From: Streptomyces sp. GQFP
GTDB lineage: Bacteria > Actinomycetota > Actinomycetes > Streptomycetales > Streptomycetaceae
DNA: 64,000 bases
Direction: 5' to 3'
Assembly: GCF_021545335.1 (NCBI RefSeq)
Contig: NZ_CP089312.1
Coordinates: forward strand, 2,852,001-2,916,000
Positions 49,077 through 59,000 of the stretch are shown here, piece by piece. The number at the start of each line of letters is the position of its first letter. The first letter of the stretch is position 1. Position numbers and translations under genes: made by a program. Under the pieces are notes generated by a model. It saw nothing but the letters and a program-made list of their open reading frames with translations. It did not search any database and was not told the DNA's origin.

Positions 49077-50812
49077 CAGGCGCTCGCTTCCTCGGCGGCG
49101 GCGGGTGCCGAGTCGCTCCGGACTGCCGAGTCGTTCCGGACCGCCGAGGGGCCCTGGGCTGCCGAGGGACCCTGGACCGCCGAGGGACCCTGGACTGCCG
49201 AGACGTGCTCGACGGCCAGGGTGAGGTCGTCCGCGGTCAGGTCGCCGTCCACGGACCGCAGGACCGTGTGCCGGCCCGAGGTGCGCCATACGGTCAGCCG
49301 GATGCCGAGGTCCGCGTCGCTCGCGTGCGCGCCGTCGAGCAGGAAACCGTCAGGGGCATTGCCTCCCTGGTCTCCGTGGTCTCCTGTGTCGCCCTTGTGC
49401 AGCTGGGCGTTGCCGAGGGCCGCGGTGAGGAGCTCCAGCAGCAGCCGCATGGCCGGGGCGCCGAGTCTCACCTGGTCGAACCTGCCCGACGCGCTGCGCA
49501 GCTCGTCGGCCGCCGCCCGCCTGGCCTCGGCCTCCTCCCGGGCCTCCGCCATCAGGCGCCGCTTCTGCTCGGCGTGGTCCTCGGCCGCCGCCGCACGTCC
49601 GCGCGGGGCCCTGCTCCCCCGCTCGCGCAACGCCACCGGCACGTCCACGACGGGCCCCGTCCACCAGCTCACGTACGCAGGCACGGTCTGGTCCGGGTCC
49701 GGTGCCACGCCGAGGTGCCGTGCCCCGTAGAGCCCGAAGGCGGCGACCGCGAGGTCGTGGGCCTCCGCGGGCTCCGCGGCGTCGAACCAGGCCGCGAGGC
49801 GCAGCAGGTCCTTGCGGCGCGACATCTCGCCGGAGGCGGAGCGCAGCATGCGCTTGGCGTTGGCGAGCAGTGACTGGAGGGCGCGCAGGGTGGCGTCCCG
49901 GAGCTGGTCCACCTGGCTGCCGTGCAGGAGCCCGTGTTCGTGCCCGCCGCTGTCGGTGAACCAGTCCCGCAGCCCCTCCCAGTCCGCCAGGTCCCGCCCC
50001 CGGCTGCGCTGTACGCGAGTCTCGGGCAGCCCGTCGGCGAGCGCCCCGATACCCGCCGCGTGGCCGTCGACACGGGCGAGCAGCTCGGGCAGCCGCGGCC
50101 AGAGGGCGTCCAGGTGGGTGGCGATGCGCGGGGCCCTGAAGGAGACGTCCTCGGTGATGGCCTCCACGTAGTCGAGCAGCAGTTCCTTGAAGCCCTGGTA
50201 CTCGGCTCCGTCGAGGTCGTAGCGGGCCAGGACCTGGCCCAGGTAGGCGTAGAAGTCCCGTACCGACTCGGCGAATTCGGCGAACTGGACGAACAGGGTG
50301 CTGATCCGCTCCAGCGCCTGCTGCGGATCCGCGCCGCCCGGCGCCGTGGCCAGCGCGACGATCTCGCGCAGCCCACGGTCGACGAGGGCGAGCAACTCGC
50401 TGCTCACCTCGCGCGCGGCGTCCGCCCCGGCCAGCACCTCGTCGGCGTCACGCTGCACCCGCTCCCCCAGCTTGGTCAACTGGTAACGGGACCGGGAGCG
50501 CTGGTACTCGGCGATGCTCATCGCCCTGACCGTGTGCGTGCTGCGCAGCAGATTGCCCCAGCGCACCAGCTGCTCGAGCCGGGCGGTGAGTGTCTCGGCG
50601 TCGATCGCCGCCCCCGGTCCGCCGGCCCGGCCCAGTTTGGCGAGCACATCGGGGATGGACAGATCCGCGAGCAGCGTGCCGCAGAACACTCGCATCACCG
50701 CGACGTACTCCAGTCGCTCGGGCGCGCTGAGATAGCCGTACGCGCTCAGCCGCTGCCACGCGCCGGCGCCGGGCTCCTGCCCTTGCTCCCCGTGCAGCTC
50801 GTTCCCCTCCAT
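49076..50812 (-). CDS. jetA: Wadjet type II JetA (TIGR02677), kleisin-like subunit
   Basis: 578 residues from ATG 50812; no strong ribosome binding site is seen, and a GTG upstream is an alternative. JetA is the kleisin that links the SMC heads. LSAYGYLSAPERLEYVAVMRVF starts the family domain, and RWGNLLRSTHTVRAMSIAEYQR with RYQLTKLGERVQR is a winged-helix part. The helical middle (QVLARYDLDGAEYQGFKELL) follows. The C-terminal tail is a six-residue repeat (SAVQGPSAVQGPSAAQGPSA), an unstructured addition. First gene of the operon jetABCD. Confidence 0.9.
   Translation of the reverse strand: MEGNELHGEQGQEPGAGAWQRLSAYGYLSAPERLEYVAVMRVFCGTLLADLSIPDVLAKLGRAGGPGAAIDAETLTARLEQLVRWGNLLRSTHTVRAMSIAEYQRSRSRYQLTKLGERVQRDADEVLAGADAAREVSSELLALVDRGLREIVALATAPGGADPQQALERISTLFVQFAEFAESVRDFYAYLGQVLARYDLDGAEYQGFKELLLDYVEAITEDVSFRAPRIATHLDALWPRLPELLARVDGHAAGIGALADGLPETRVQRSRGRDLADWEGLRDWFTDSGGHEHGLLHGSQVDQLRDATLRALQSLLANAKRMLRSASGEMSRRKDLLRLAAWFDAAEPAEAHDLAVAAFGLYGARHLGVAPDPDQTVPAYVSWWTGPVVDVPVALRERGSRAPRGRAAAAEDHAEQKRRLMAEAREEAEARRAAADELRSASGRFDQVRLGAPAMRLLLELLTAALGNAQLHKGDTGDHGDQGGNAPDGFLLDGAHASDADLGIRLTVWRTSGRHTVLRSVDGDLTADDLTLAVEHVSAVQGPSAVQGPSAAQGPSAVRNDSAVRSDSAPAAAEEASA
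49105..49200. repeat. tandem repeat coding the JetA tail
   Basis: Units of 18 bp, such as GCCGAGGGACCCTGGAC, repeat in the last 100 bases of jetA and give the SAVQGP repeats, followed by a related SAVRND/SAVRSD pair. Confidence 0.85.
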
Positions 50813-51150
50813 ACCGACGAGCGTACGGACCACCTCTGACACTCCGGTGACAGTCGGAGAAATCAGGCGAGGCCGCCCCATATGAAGCACCGGCGCGAAG
50901 CAGGCGCACTCCGGCCCGCCCGTGTGAGACGGCTCACGATTGAGGCGTCGATCAGGGGCGGTGGGGGGAGACTCAGTCAAAAAGGTTCAGGCATCATCTG
51001 TGTCGCCCGTCCGCCCTCACCCCTTCTCTTCCTGGACACCACCCCGTCACGCGGACTGGGCACGCTCCCGCTGTCCCGCTTGCTTCGCTCTTCATTTCCC
51101 CCCGTTCGCCCCGTTCCGCGTGGGCGCCACGCGGAAGGACGACGCGCGCT
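50813..51150. other. intergenic, divergent promoters
   Basis: About 340 bases between the jetA start and the UPF0104 gene. It must hold both promoters. No repeat or hairpin stood out, and open frames within it look random. Confidence 0.5.
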
Positions 51151-52194
51151 GTGTCCTCATTGCCGATAGTCCCCATAGCCCCGCCCGCATCCACGGTCCC
51201 GCTCCCTCCCCAGGACGCCACGGACCGCTCCCCCACCGCTGCCCGCCCCTCACGGTTCCCCAGCGCCCGGCACGCTCGCCGGGTGCTCTGTCTGCTGCCG
51301 CTCCTGCTCATCGGGATCTGGGCGGCGGACAACTGGCGCGTGCTGCACGACGGGGCCCGACAGCTCACCACCGCCGACCCCGGCTGGCTGGCGATCGGGG
51401 GCGCGTTCACCCTGCTGTGCTGGATCTCCGCCGCGTTCGCCCGGCAGGGGGCGATCCCGGAGCGGCTGCCGCCCGGTCTGCTGCTGGCCTCGCAGTTCGC
51501 CGCGGGCGCCGCGAACAACGTCCTGCCGGCCGGCCTGGGCGCCCACGCGGTCACCCTCCGCTTCCTGACGGGCCGAGGCATCCCACTGACCCGCGCCACG
51601 GCATCCCTCGCCCTGTACTCCCTGGTCAAACCGGTCGCGAAGCTCCTGGTGATCCTCGCGCTGCTGGCCACCTTTCCGACGTCCCTCGGCGCCACCGACC
51701 TCCTCCCGGACGGCGGAACCCTGCTGCCCATCGGCGTGGGCGTGGTCGCCGCAGTGGTCGCCGTGACACTGCTCCTGACCCTCGTACGTCCGCTGCGGCG
51801 CCCCCTGCTCGACGGTCTGCGCACCGCCCTGACCGACGCGCGACGGCTGCACACCCGGCCCGCCCGGGTCCTCGCGCTCTGGGGCGGCGCCGCGGGCTTC
51901 TCCCTGTGCCAGGCGGCGGTACTGGCCAGCGTCGGAGCCTCGCTCGGCCTGCCGATCCCCTGGCCGGACGTCCTCTTCGCCTACCTCGCCGCAAGCGCCG
52001 CGGTCGGCGCCGTACCCGCCCCGGCCGGAATCGGCCCGGTCGACGCGGCCCTGGTCTTCACACTGGCCGCCCTGGGCGCCCCCCTGTCCCTGGCCGCCGC
52101 AACGGTCGTCGGCTTCCGCGTCCTGACGGTCTGGCTGCCGCTGCTGCCGGGGGCGCTGGTGCTGTCGTTGTTGGTGCGGAACAAGGTGTTGTGA
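51151..52194 (+). CDS. UPF0104/LPG-synthase-TM-like membrane protein
   Basis: 347 residues from GTG 51151. About eight hydrophobic helices (RRVLCLLPLLLIGIWAA, LLVILALLATF, PIGVGVVAAVVAVTLLLTLV) with the family signatures AAGAANNVLPAGLGAHAVTLRFL and AVPAPAGIGPVDAALVFTLAAL. Members relate to the lipid-flipping half of MprF and to YbhN; they probably move lipids or polyprenyl-linked molecules. No synthase domain is present. It stands just before the biosynthetic operon but on the other strand, so a link is only positional. Confidence 0.87.
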   Translation: MSSLPIVPIAPPASTVPLPPQDATDRSPTAARPSRFPSARHARRVLCLLPLLLIGIWAADNWRVLHDGARQLTTADPGWLAIGGAFTLLCWISAAFARQGAIPERLPPGLLLASQFAAGAANNVLPAGLGAHAVTLRFLTGRGIPLTRATASLALYSLVKPVAKLLVILALLATFPTSLGATDLLPDGGTLLPIGVGVVAAVVAVTLLLTLVRPLRRPLLDGLRTALTDARRLHTRPARVLALWGGAAGFSLCQAAVLASVGASLGLPIPWPDVLFAYLAASAAVGAVPAPAGIGPVDAALVFTLAALGAPLSLAAATVVGFRVLTVWLPLLPGALVLSLLVRNKVL

Positions 52195-52209
52195 GGGGGC
52201 GGGGGGCTG

Positions 52210-52535
52210 TGGTGCACCCCGGTGGTGATGCGCCCGGTGCTGGGGCGCGCCTGGGTACGGTGGCACGCCCGGTGGCGTGACGCACGCGGTGGTGTGACGC
52301 GCCGAGGTGCTCCGACCCACCCGGTGCCGTGACCCACGCCGGTGCGATGACCGGCCAGGGAGGGCGAACCCACCCAGGTGCCGTGACCCACCCCGGTGCG
52401 GTGAAGCACCCCGGTGCCTAGGACCCGCCGAGGTGCTCTGACGCACCGGGTGCTGTGACTCACTCGGGTGTGGCGAAGCGCCCGGCGCCGTGACTCATCC
52501 AGGTGCCGTGACGTGCCCGGCGCGGTAACGCGCCA
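52210..52535. repeat. degenerate tandem array, about 17-18 bp units
   Basis: A unit like CCGGTGCCGTGACCCAC recurs at least ten times with changes (CAGGTGCCGTGACCCAC, CCGGTGCGGTGAAGCAC, GAGGTGCTCTGACGCAC, CGGGTGCTGTGACTCAC, CAGGTGCCGTGACGTGC). It fills the gap between two convergent genes. No frame reads through it naturally. The core GGTGCxGTGAC is the most conserved part. Confidence 0.8.
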
Positions 52536-52557
52536 AGCCTCGTGGCGTACGCCGCTC

Positions 52558-53715
52558 TCAGTCCCTGCGGGCCACCAGGCGGTACGCGTTGGAGACGCCG
52601 AGGCGGTGGGAGAGTGGGCGGACGGCGAAGCGGTCCAGGAGGGTGGCCAGGATCAGGGGCGGGACGCCGGCCAGCAGCAGGAGGCCGCGTAGGGTGCGGC
52701 GCCAGGCGTTCGGGGGCTGGGGGAGCCACGGGAGGTTGTCGCGCGGGGCCGTGTTGTCCAGGGCCAGCCAGACTGCGGCGAGCAGGTCCACCGGGTCGTG
52801 CGGCTCCGCGTGCTGCTCCAGGACGACCGTGAAGCCCAGGTCGGTGAGGCGTTGCCGGAGGTTGTCGACGGGGACGAAGTGCAGGTGCTGGGGCTGGAGC
52901 CAGGGCAGCCACCAGCGGCCGAGGAGACGGGCGTACCGGCTGTCCGGGTCGGGGACCTCGATCACCACGTGGCCGCCGGGTCGGATCGCCTGCCGGGCGG
53001 CCTCCAGCTCCAGCGGGGGTTCCGTGCTGTGCTCCAGGTAGTGGAACATGCTGACGACGTCGTAACGGGCGGCCAGTTCGGGGGCCAGTTCCGTGAAGCT
53101 TCCCCGGTAGCCGCGCTCCACCCGACCCGCCCGCTCGGCGAGCTCCGCGCCGTCGGTGAAGTCGAGCCCGTCGAAGGTCGTACCGGTGTGGACGTTCCGG
53201 GCGGCCTCGCAGAAGTGGCCGTGGCCGGTGCCGACGTCGAGCCAGGTCTTCGGCGCGTCATCGAAGGGGAGCAGGGCGCGGGCCCGCTGCTCGTACATCT
53301 TCGTGCGGCCCGCGAAGGTGTTGCCGAGCTGCTTCTCGCCGAGTCCGTCGTAGAAGTCGCGGTAGTAGAACTCCAGCCCGGCGGCGCTGAGCCGGGGGTT
53401 CTGGAAGGTGTGCCGGCAGTCCTGGCAGCGGTCGAGCACGAACCGTCCGGGCTTGTGCTGGAGCAGGTCGGTGGTCCGAAGGCGCGTCTCCAGGCGGGCC
53501 GAGCCGCACCAGGGGCAGGTGGTGCGCGGGGGTTCGAAGAAGCGGTCGAGGCCGAACGCCAGGTCGGCCTGGTAGGTGGGCCGGAGGGCTGCGACCTGCT
53601 CCGCCTTGTCATCGCCCTTGCTCTTGCCCGTGCCGTCGGCCTTGCTCTTGCCCGTGCCGTCGGCCTTGGCGTCGGACTTGCCCTCGGTCTGTGGCTCGTG
53701 CTCGTCGTCGCTCAT
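52558..53715 (-). CDS. SAM-dependent methyltransferase with zinc ribbon
   Basis: 385 residues. A lysine/glycine-rich head contains a duplicated GTGKSKADGTGKSK stretch. A zinc ribbon follows (CPWCGS and CQDCRH). The class I methyltransferase fold is WLDVGTGHGHFCEAA (SAM motif I), FDGLDFTDG, and MFHYLEHSTEPPLELEA. The C-terminus holds a hydrophobic stretch (LRGLLLLAGVPPLILATLL) that may associate with membrane. Last gene of the biosynthetic operon, 23 bp after the glycosyltransferase gene; it probably methylates the product. Substrate unknown. Confidence 0.87.
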   Translation of the reverse strand: MSDDEHEPQTEGKSDAKADGTGKSKADGTGKSKGDDKAEQVAALRPTYQADLAFGLDRFFEPPRTTCPWCGSARLETRLRTTDLLQHKPGRFVLDRCQDCRHTFQNPRLSAAGLEFYYRDFYDGLGEKQLGNTFAGRTKMYEQRARALLPFDDAPKTWLDVGTGHGHFCEAARNVHTGTTFDGLDFTDGAELAERAGRVERGYRGSFTELAPELAARYDVVSMFHYLEHSTEPPLELEAARQAIRPGGHVVIEVPDPDSRYARLLGRWWLPWLQPQHLHFVPVDNLRQRLTDLGFTVVLEQHAEPHDPVDLLAAVWLALDNTAPRDNLPWLPQPPNAWRRTLRGLLLLAGVPPLILATLLDRFAVRPLSHRLGVSNAYRLVARRD

Positions 53716-53738
53716 GCCGTCGTCTCCTTCATGCCGTC

Positions 53739-54944
53739 TCAGGCCGTCTTCTGGGCGGGCGCGCCGATGGCGAGTCGCTCAAGATGGGCGGCCGCCGTGG
53801 AGGCACCCCCGGCGGCCCGGAACGCGGTACGGATCCGGCCCGCGGCGAAGCGGTAACCGGGCTCGTGCAGTACGGCGTCGATCGCGGCGCCCAGTTTCGG
53901 CGCGGTGACCCGCCCGAACCGCACCCGGATGCCCGCCCCGGCCTCGACGACCTGACCGGCGACCACGGGCTGGTCGTCCCGGATGGGCGCGACGACGAGC
54001 GGCACCCCGTGCCAGAGCGCCTCGCACACGGTGTTGTGCCCGGCATGGCAGACGACGGCGTCGACCCGTTCGAGAAGCGGGAGTTGGGGGACGGAGGGCA
54101 CGATCAGGACGCCCTTGTCCTCCCCGGCACTGTCGAGTGCTCCTGCCGGGTCGACGATGACCGTCTGCGTCCGGTCCGCCCGCTCGCGTGCGGCCGTCTG
54201 ACACTCGCTCAGGAACCGTGCGCCGACATCGGTGTTGGCGGTGCCGAGGGTGACGAGGACCGTCGGGCGGGCGGGGTCGAGCCAGTCCCAGGGGAAGCCG
54301 GGCGGGGCGGGCCGGTCGGCGACGGACGGGCCGACGTAGCGGATCTGGTCGCCGATCCGAGCCTCCGGGCCGACGAACTCCGGTGTACTGAAGGCGAGTA
54401 CGAGGTGCGGGGAGAACCGTGGATCGGCGGAACCGGGGCTCCCGATCCGTTCCCGGAGGCCGCCCAGCAGCTCGTTCAGCCACTCCTCGACCTTGGGCAT
54501 GCCGGAGAGTACGTCGGTGAACTCGGCGGAGGTGGTGGCCGAGGTGGCCCAGGGCAGACCCAGCCGCTCGGCGACGAGGCCTCCGGCCAGGGCCTGTTGG
54601 TCGGCGACGACGACGTCCGGCCCGAACTCCCGCACGGCGGCGGCGACTCCGGGGGCCATCTCTTCGGCGAGCGGCGCGAGGAAGCGTTCCCAGAGGAACT
54701 TCAGCGCCTCGGGTCCCCGCAGGTCCGGCGGACGTACACCGTCCCCCGAGCCGGGGACGGGCCCCGCGCACGGGAAGACGGTGGCGTCCGCTCCGGCGAG
54801 CCTGCGCACCAGCTCCGGATCGGCGCACGCCCAGGCCGACTCGTGCCCGCGCGCGGCGAGTTCGGCGGCCACCCCGACGGCCGGGTTGATGTGCCCGACC
54901 AGCGGCGGCACGACGAACAGGAACCTGGAGCTGGAACGGCTCAC
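53739..54944 (-). CDS. glycosyltransferase, GT1/MGT-like
   Basis: 401 residues from GTG 54944. The family-1 fold is seen: FLFVVPPLVGHINPAVGVAAELA (N-lobe), VLVTLGTANTD, and the donor-binding C-lobe VPSVPQLPLLERVDAVVCHAGHNTVCEALWHGVPLVVAP. The last piece holds the H-x-G-x-N sugar-nucleotide motif. It adds a sugar from a nucleotide donor to a small lipophilic acceptor. The gene overlaps the hydrolase stop by GTGA and precedes the methyltransferase gene, so a glycosylated polyketide or fatty product is likely. The exact sugar is unknown. Confidence 0.9.
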   Translation of the reverse strand: MSRSSSRFLFVVPPLVGHINPAVGVAAELAARGHESAWACADPELVRRLAGADATVFPCAGPVPGSGDGVRPPDLRGPEALKFLWERFLAPLAEEMAPGVAAAVREFGPDVVVADQQALAGGLVAERLGLPWATSATTSAEFTDVLSGMPKVEEWLNELLGGLRERIGSPGSADPRFSPHLVLAFSTPEFVGPEARIGDQIRYVGPSVADRPAPPGFPWDWLDPARPTVLVTLGTANTDVGARFLSECQTAARERADRTQTVIVDPAGALDSAGEDKGVLIVPSVPQLPLLERVDAVVCHAGHNTVCEALWHGVPLVVAPIRDDQPVVAGQVVEAGAGIRVRFGRVTAPKLGAAIDAVLHEPGYRFAAGRIRTAFRAAGGASTAAAHLERLAIGAPAQKTA

Positions 54945-55774
54945 CGCGCGTCCGCCCCCGCCAGCTCGACCGGAACGGGACCGGCGGAGCCATGGATGAG
55001 CGACAGGATGTGCCCGCCCACGGTCCCCGACGCCTCGACGAGCACGGAGTGTTCGTGTCCCGGCACGACGACGGTCCGGCAGTCGGGCAGCAGCGCCTCC
55101 AGCCAGGGCGCGTGCTCGGCGAGGTCGGAGTCACCCCCGTACAGACCAAGTACCGGACAGCGTACGGACGTTATCTCTGTCTCCGTCAGGACGCGGCTGG
55201 CCGGGATGTCCTGGGCGAGGGTCGTCTCGCGGGCCAGCCGGGCGGCGCCCTTGGCCAACCGGGCGGTGTTCTGGCTGCGGTTGGCGGTGATCCAGGCGAT
55301 GGCGTCGGCCTCGTTGTGGGCGAGTTCGTGCATGACCCGGCCGAGGATGCCGTCGAGTTTGCCCGCCCAGGCGGGAGTTGCCGGTTCCGACTCGATGAGG
55401 GAGACGCTGGCGGCGCGCTCGGGGTGGCGGGCCGCGTAGCCGAACGCGACTGTCCCGCCGTAGGAGTTGCCGACGAGATGGACCGGGCCTGTCACCTCCA
55501 ACCGGTCGAGGAGTGCCTCCAGGTCGTCGATGTTGTCGTCGAGGGTGTAGCCGGTCGCGGGGCGGGTGGAGCGGCCGTGGCCGCGCAGGTCGTACATGAC
55601 GACGTCGATGCCGGAGGCGGCGAACGCCGGTGCCACGGTGAAGTAGTAGCTGGCCAGGCTGTCGGTGAGCAGGCCGTGCACGAGTACGGCGGTGGCGGTG
55701 ACCGGCCGTTCGCCGCGCGGCCCGATGCGCTGGGCGTGCAGTCGCAGGCCGTCCCCGATGTCGACGATCGCCAT
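54941..55774 (-). CDS. alpha/beta hydrolase
   Basis: 277 residues. LVHGLLTDSLASYYFTVAPAF, YDLRGHGRSTRPATGYTL, the nucleophile elbow VGNSYGGTVAFGYAA, the acid near GLYGGDSDLAEHA and the histidine in VPGHEHSVLVE form the catalytic fold. In this operon it could release or trim the chain as a thioesterase. It lies between the carrier protein and glycosyltransferase genes with a 2-bp gap on one side and a 4-bp overlap on the other. Confidence 0.9.
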   Translation of the reverse strand: MAIVDIGDGLRLHAQRIGPRGERPVTATAVLVHGLLTDSLASYYFTVAPAFAASGIDVVMYDLRGHGRSTRPATGYTLDDNIDDLEALLDRLEVTGPVHLVGNSYGGTVAFGYAARHPERAASVSLIESEPATPAWAGKLDGILGRVMHELAHNEADAIAWITANRSQNTARLAKGAARLARETTLAQDIPASRVLTETEITSVRCPVLGLYGGDSDLAEHAPWLEALLPDCRTVVVPGHEHSVLVEASGTVGGHILSLIHGSAGPVPVELAGADAR

Positions 55775-55776
55775 GG

Positions 55777-56097
55777 TCAGCCCGCCTCCGCCGCTTTGAG
55801 ACTGGCGACGACGTGCTCGACGAGCCGCCCGACGGTGAGTTCGATGATCTCGTCGAACTCCATCCCGGCCAGGAACTCGGCGAAGTTGACCCGGTTGCCG
55901 TACTTCTCCTCCAGCAGCCCGGCCAGGGTCACCAGGTCGATGCTCTCCAGCTCCAGGTCGCGGTTGAAGGTGGTGTCCATACGGATCTCGACGTCGTCGA
56001 GGCCGTACTCGTCGAGGAGGGTCGCGAGCATGCCCGCGATGTCGGCGAGCACGGCCTCCTCGTCGGCGGTCCCGATCTTCTGCCCGTTGAGGCTCAT
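55777..56097 (-). CDS. acyl carrier protein
   Basis: 106 residues. DLELESIDLVTLAGLLEEKYGN contains the serine (S in LES) to which the phosphopantetheine arm attaches. It is a discrete carrier protein, longer than most by an N-terminal extension (SLNGQKIGTADEEAV). Its ATG overlaps the PKS stop by 4 bp. It probably carries the growing chain for the KS-AT protein, which lacks a recognisable carrier of its own. Confidence 0.93.
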   Translation of the reverse strand: MSLNGQKIGTADEEAVLADIAGMLATLLDEYGLDDVEIRMDTTFNRDLELESIDLVTLAGLLEEKYGNRVNFAEFLAGMEFDEIIELTVGRLVEHVVASLKAAEAG

Positions 56098-59000
56098 AGC
56101 TCCAACTCCCTTTCCTCTACTGCGTCTGCTGCCTCTGCTGCCTCTGCTGCTTCCGCTGTGGCTGATCCGGTCGTCCAGGCGACGACGTACTCCCTCTCCG
56201 GCAGTCCGGGGAGATTGCCGGTGCGCTCGTGGTGCACGGTGTAGGCGGGCGCGAGCCGCCCGGAGACCAGCAACCTGTCGGCGGCCGGCACCTCCCGTAC
56301 GGCGAAATCCCTTGGCCTGCCCCCGAATCCGGTGCCCTCCGCCTTCGCGACCGCTTCCTTGGCGGCCCAGAACCGGGTGAACCAGAGCGCCTCGGACTCG
56401 CCGGTGGCGACGGACTGGGCGCGGAGGAGGGCGAGTTCGGCAGGGTTGAGGGCGGTGGTGAGGGTCGAGGCGTCGCGGTCGGCGACTTCCTCGATGTCGA
56501 TACCGGGCCCGGTACTGGAGGCGCCGGGGACGGAATCGGTCCGGCGCGGCCGTACGATCGCCACCCCCGCCTCGGCCCGGTGGGCGAGCGAGATGTCGAG
56601 CGGGGGCAGGGTCCGACCGTGCACCCCGGTGACGTACGGCCGCCCGGAGGCGTCATTGTGCACGCGGATCTCGGCCGGGAACACGTCCCCTTCCCCCTCC
56701 CGCTCCCAGAGCCACCGCCGGACGGCGTCCTTGGCCGCGATCCGGCCGAGCAGCCACTGCCGACGACCCCGCGGCGCGTGCCGCTCGTACAGCGAACGCT
56801 CCTCGCCGCCGAGGGAGTTGCGCATGATGAGGTCGCGGGAGGCGAGGTCGGGCCAGCGCTCGTGGAGGAGTACCCAGGCACCCGGCCGACCCTCGGAGAG
56901 GGTGTTGCGCTCGGGGAAGCGTTCGACGGGCCGGGTCTGCGGATCGTTGTCGAAACGCCGGTCCTGCCAGCCGCTCAGCACGGCCCAGACCCGGCCGCCG
57001 ACGGTGAGTTGAACGTCGGCTTCGAGGAAGGTGTCGGTGAGTGTCGTGATCCGTACGAAGCAGTCGACGTCGGTGCCGGGGGTGGGATGAGCCCCGTAGA
57101 ACCGCATCTCCCGCATGCCCACCGGAAACACGACCGTCCGCGCGGTGCGAGTCGCCATGATCCAGTACCCGAGGATCTGCCCGACGTTGTCGAGAAGGGA
57201 CCCGGGCGCGGGCGGGGTGGTGATGACTCCCCGTACGTGCGACTCACCCATCGCGGTCAGCTCGGTGACCCCCTGGAACGCCGGTCCGTGGAACATCCAG
57301 CGCTCGGAGTAGAGCTGGGCGGCGGTGTGGTCGGGGGCGCGTTCGCTGGAGGGGGCGATGGGCCAGGGGGTGGGCCGGGTCGCGGGGTCCGGATACGCCG
57401 GGGCGAGTTCGACGGTGGCTCGGGCTCGGGGGCCGAAGGAGACGGCACGGTGGGTGGGGGTGTCGGGGACGGGGGTGACTGTCACGTCCACGTCGAGGGG
57501 CGGGGTGGCGGTGAGCCACTGATCGAACCGGGCGTTGTGAACGGCGACGGCTATGGGCGGGGGCCCGGGTTCCGTCTGCTCCGCCGCTTCCGCTGTCTCC
57601 GCTGCTTCCATGATGCGCTGCACGATCGTCGTGGCCGGGACGACCGGCCAACGGTCGGCGACGTCCGGCCAGCCTGGACGCTGCGGGAAGAAGCAGTGGT
57701 CGAGGAGGTACGGCATGGTCTCCGGGGATACGTGGACCGTGGTGCGCCAGGAGGGTGGGGTGGGCTCGGTGGGTTGGGGTGGAGGGAGCGGTCGTCGGCC
57801 GGGGATGGTGGACCGGGGTTCCGGTCGTCCGCCGGGGGCGGTGGAACGGAGGTGCGGAGCCGGGGACAGGGGTGCGGGCGCGCGGAGGCCCTGAGCAGGG
57901 TGGGGCACGCCGGCCGGAGTGGCGGTGGGCGGTGCGGACAGCCCGGTCGGCGTGGCGAAAGCCTGTCGGAAAGCCCCGGTGGATGCGGGGCCAGCCGGGA
58001 CAGCGGGGTCAGCCGGGCCCGGGGTTCCGACAGGGCCGACAGGGCCGACAGGGCCGACGGTCGAGGGGATCCCGGCGGTCGAGGGGATCCCAGTAGGCCC
58101 GGCGGCCCGGCCAGGCCCGGCGATCCCGGCAGGCCCGGCGAACCCGGGGATTCCGGCGGCTCCGGGGGTCCTGGCGGGGCCGACGGACCCAGCAGTCGCG
58201 GGGTTTCCGGCGGTCCCAGCGGGACCGCCGGTCGTGGGGATCCCAGGAGGGCCAGAGATCCCGGCGGGACCGCCGGTCGTGGGGATCCCAGGAGGGCCAG
58301 AGATCCCGGCAGGCCCGGCGATCCCACCGGACCAGACGGGCCCGCCAGAGCCGACGGGCCCTGTGGTCCTGGGAATCCCGGCGCTCCCGGAGTCCCCGGC
58401 AGGGCCGCCCAAGTACCGGGCGGCGCCGCCCGCGTAGTCCGCAGCGGCGCCAGGTCGGCGACCGGCCGCGCCGATCAGCTCGGCGGCGGTGTCCGCCGTC
58501 TCCCGCAGCAGGGCGCGGAGTTCGGCGGCGGCCGGGAAGCGATCCGCGAGGGCGTCCAGCGGTGATGTCGGTCCGACGGTGCCTGGGAGGCCGACAACAC
58601 CGGGTGTTTCCGGGGCACCCAATACCTCTGCGCCACCCGTCTGTTGAGCCGACACGTGCGTCGAGGCGGCGTCCACCGGAGGCGTCAGCCCGCCCGTCCC
58701 CGGGAGGCTGTCAGTACTGGACGTCCCCGTGGCCCCCAAAGCTCCTGCGGAACGCGTCCATTGAGCCGACACCGGCGTCGAGGCGGTGTCCGACGGCGAC
58801 GTCGGCCCGACGGTACCCGGGAGGCCGTCAGCACCGGACGACTCCGTGGCCCCCAAGGCTCCTGCGGAACGCGTCCGTTGAGCTGACACTGGCGTCGAGG
58901 CGGCATCCAACTGCGACGTCAGCCCGACCGTCCCCGGAAGGCCGGCAACACCGGACGACTCCGTGGCCCCCAATGCCCCTGCGGCACGCGCCCATTGAGC

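Noticed and set aside
56229..58565. 778-codon plus-strand frame opposite the PKS
   Set aside because: Gly/Arg/Asp-rich shadow of the PKS linker; no domain or ribosome binding site.
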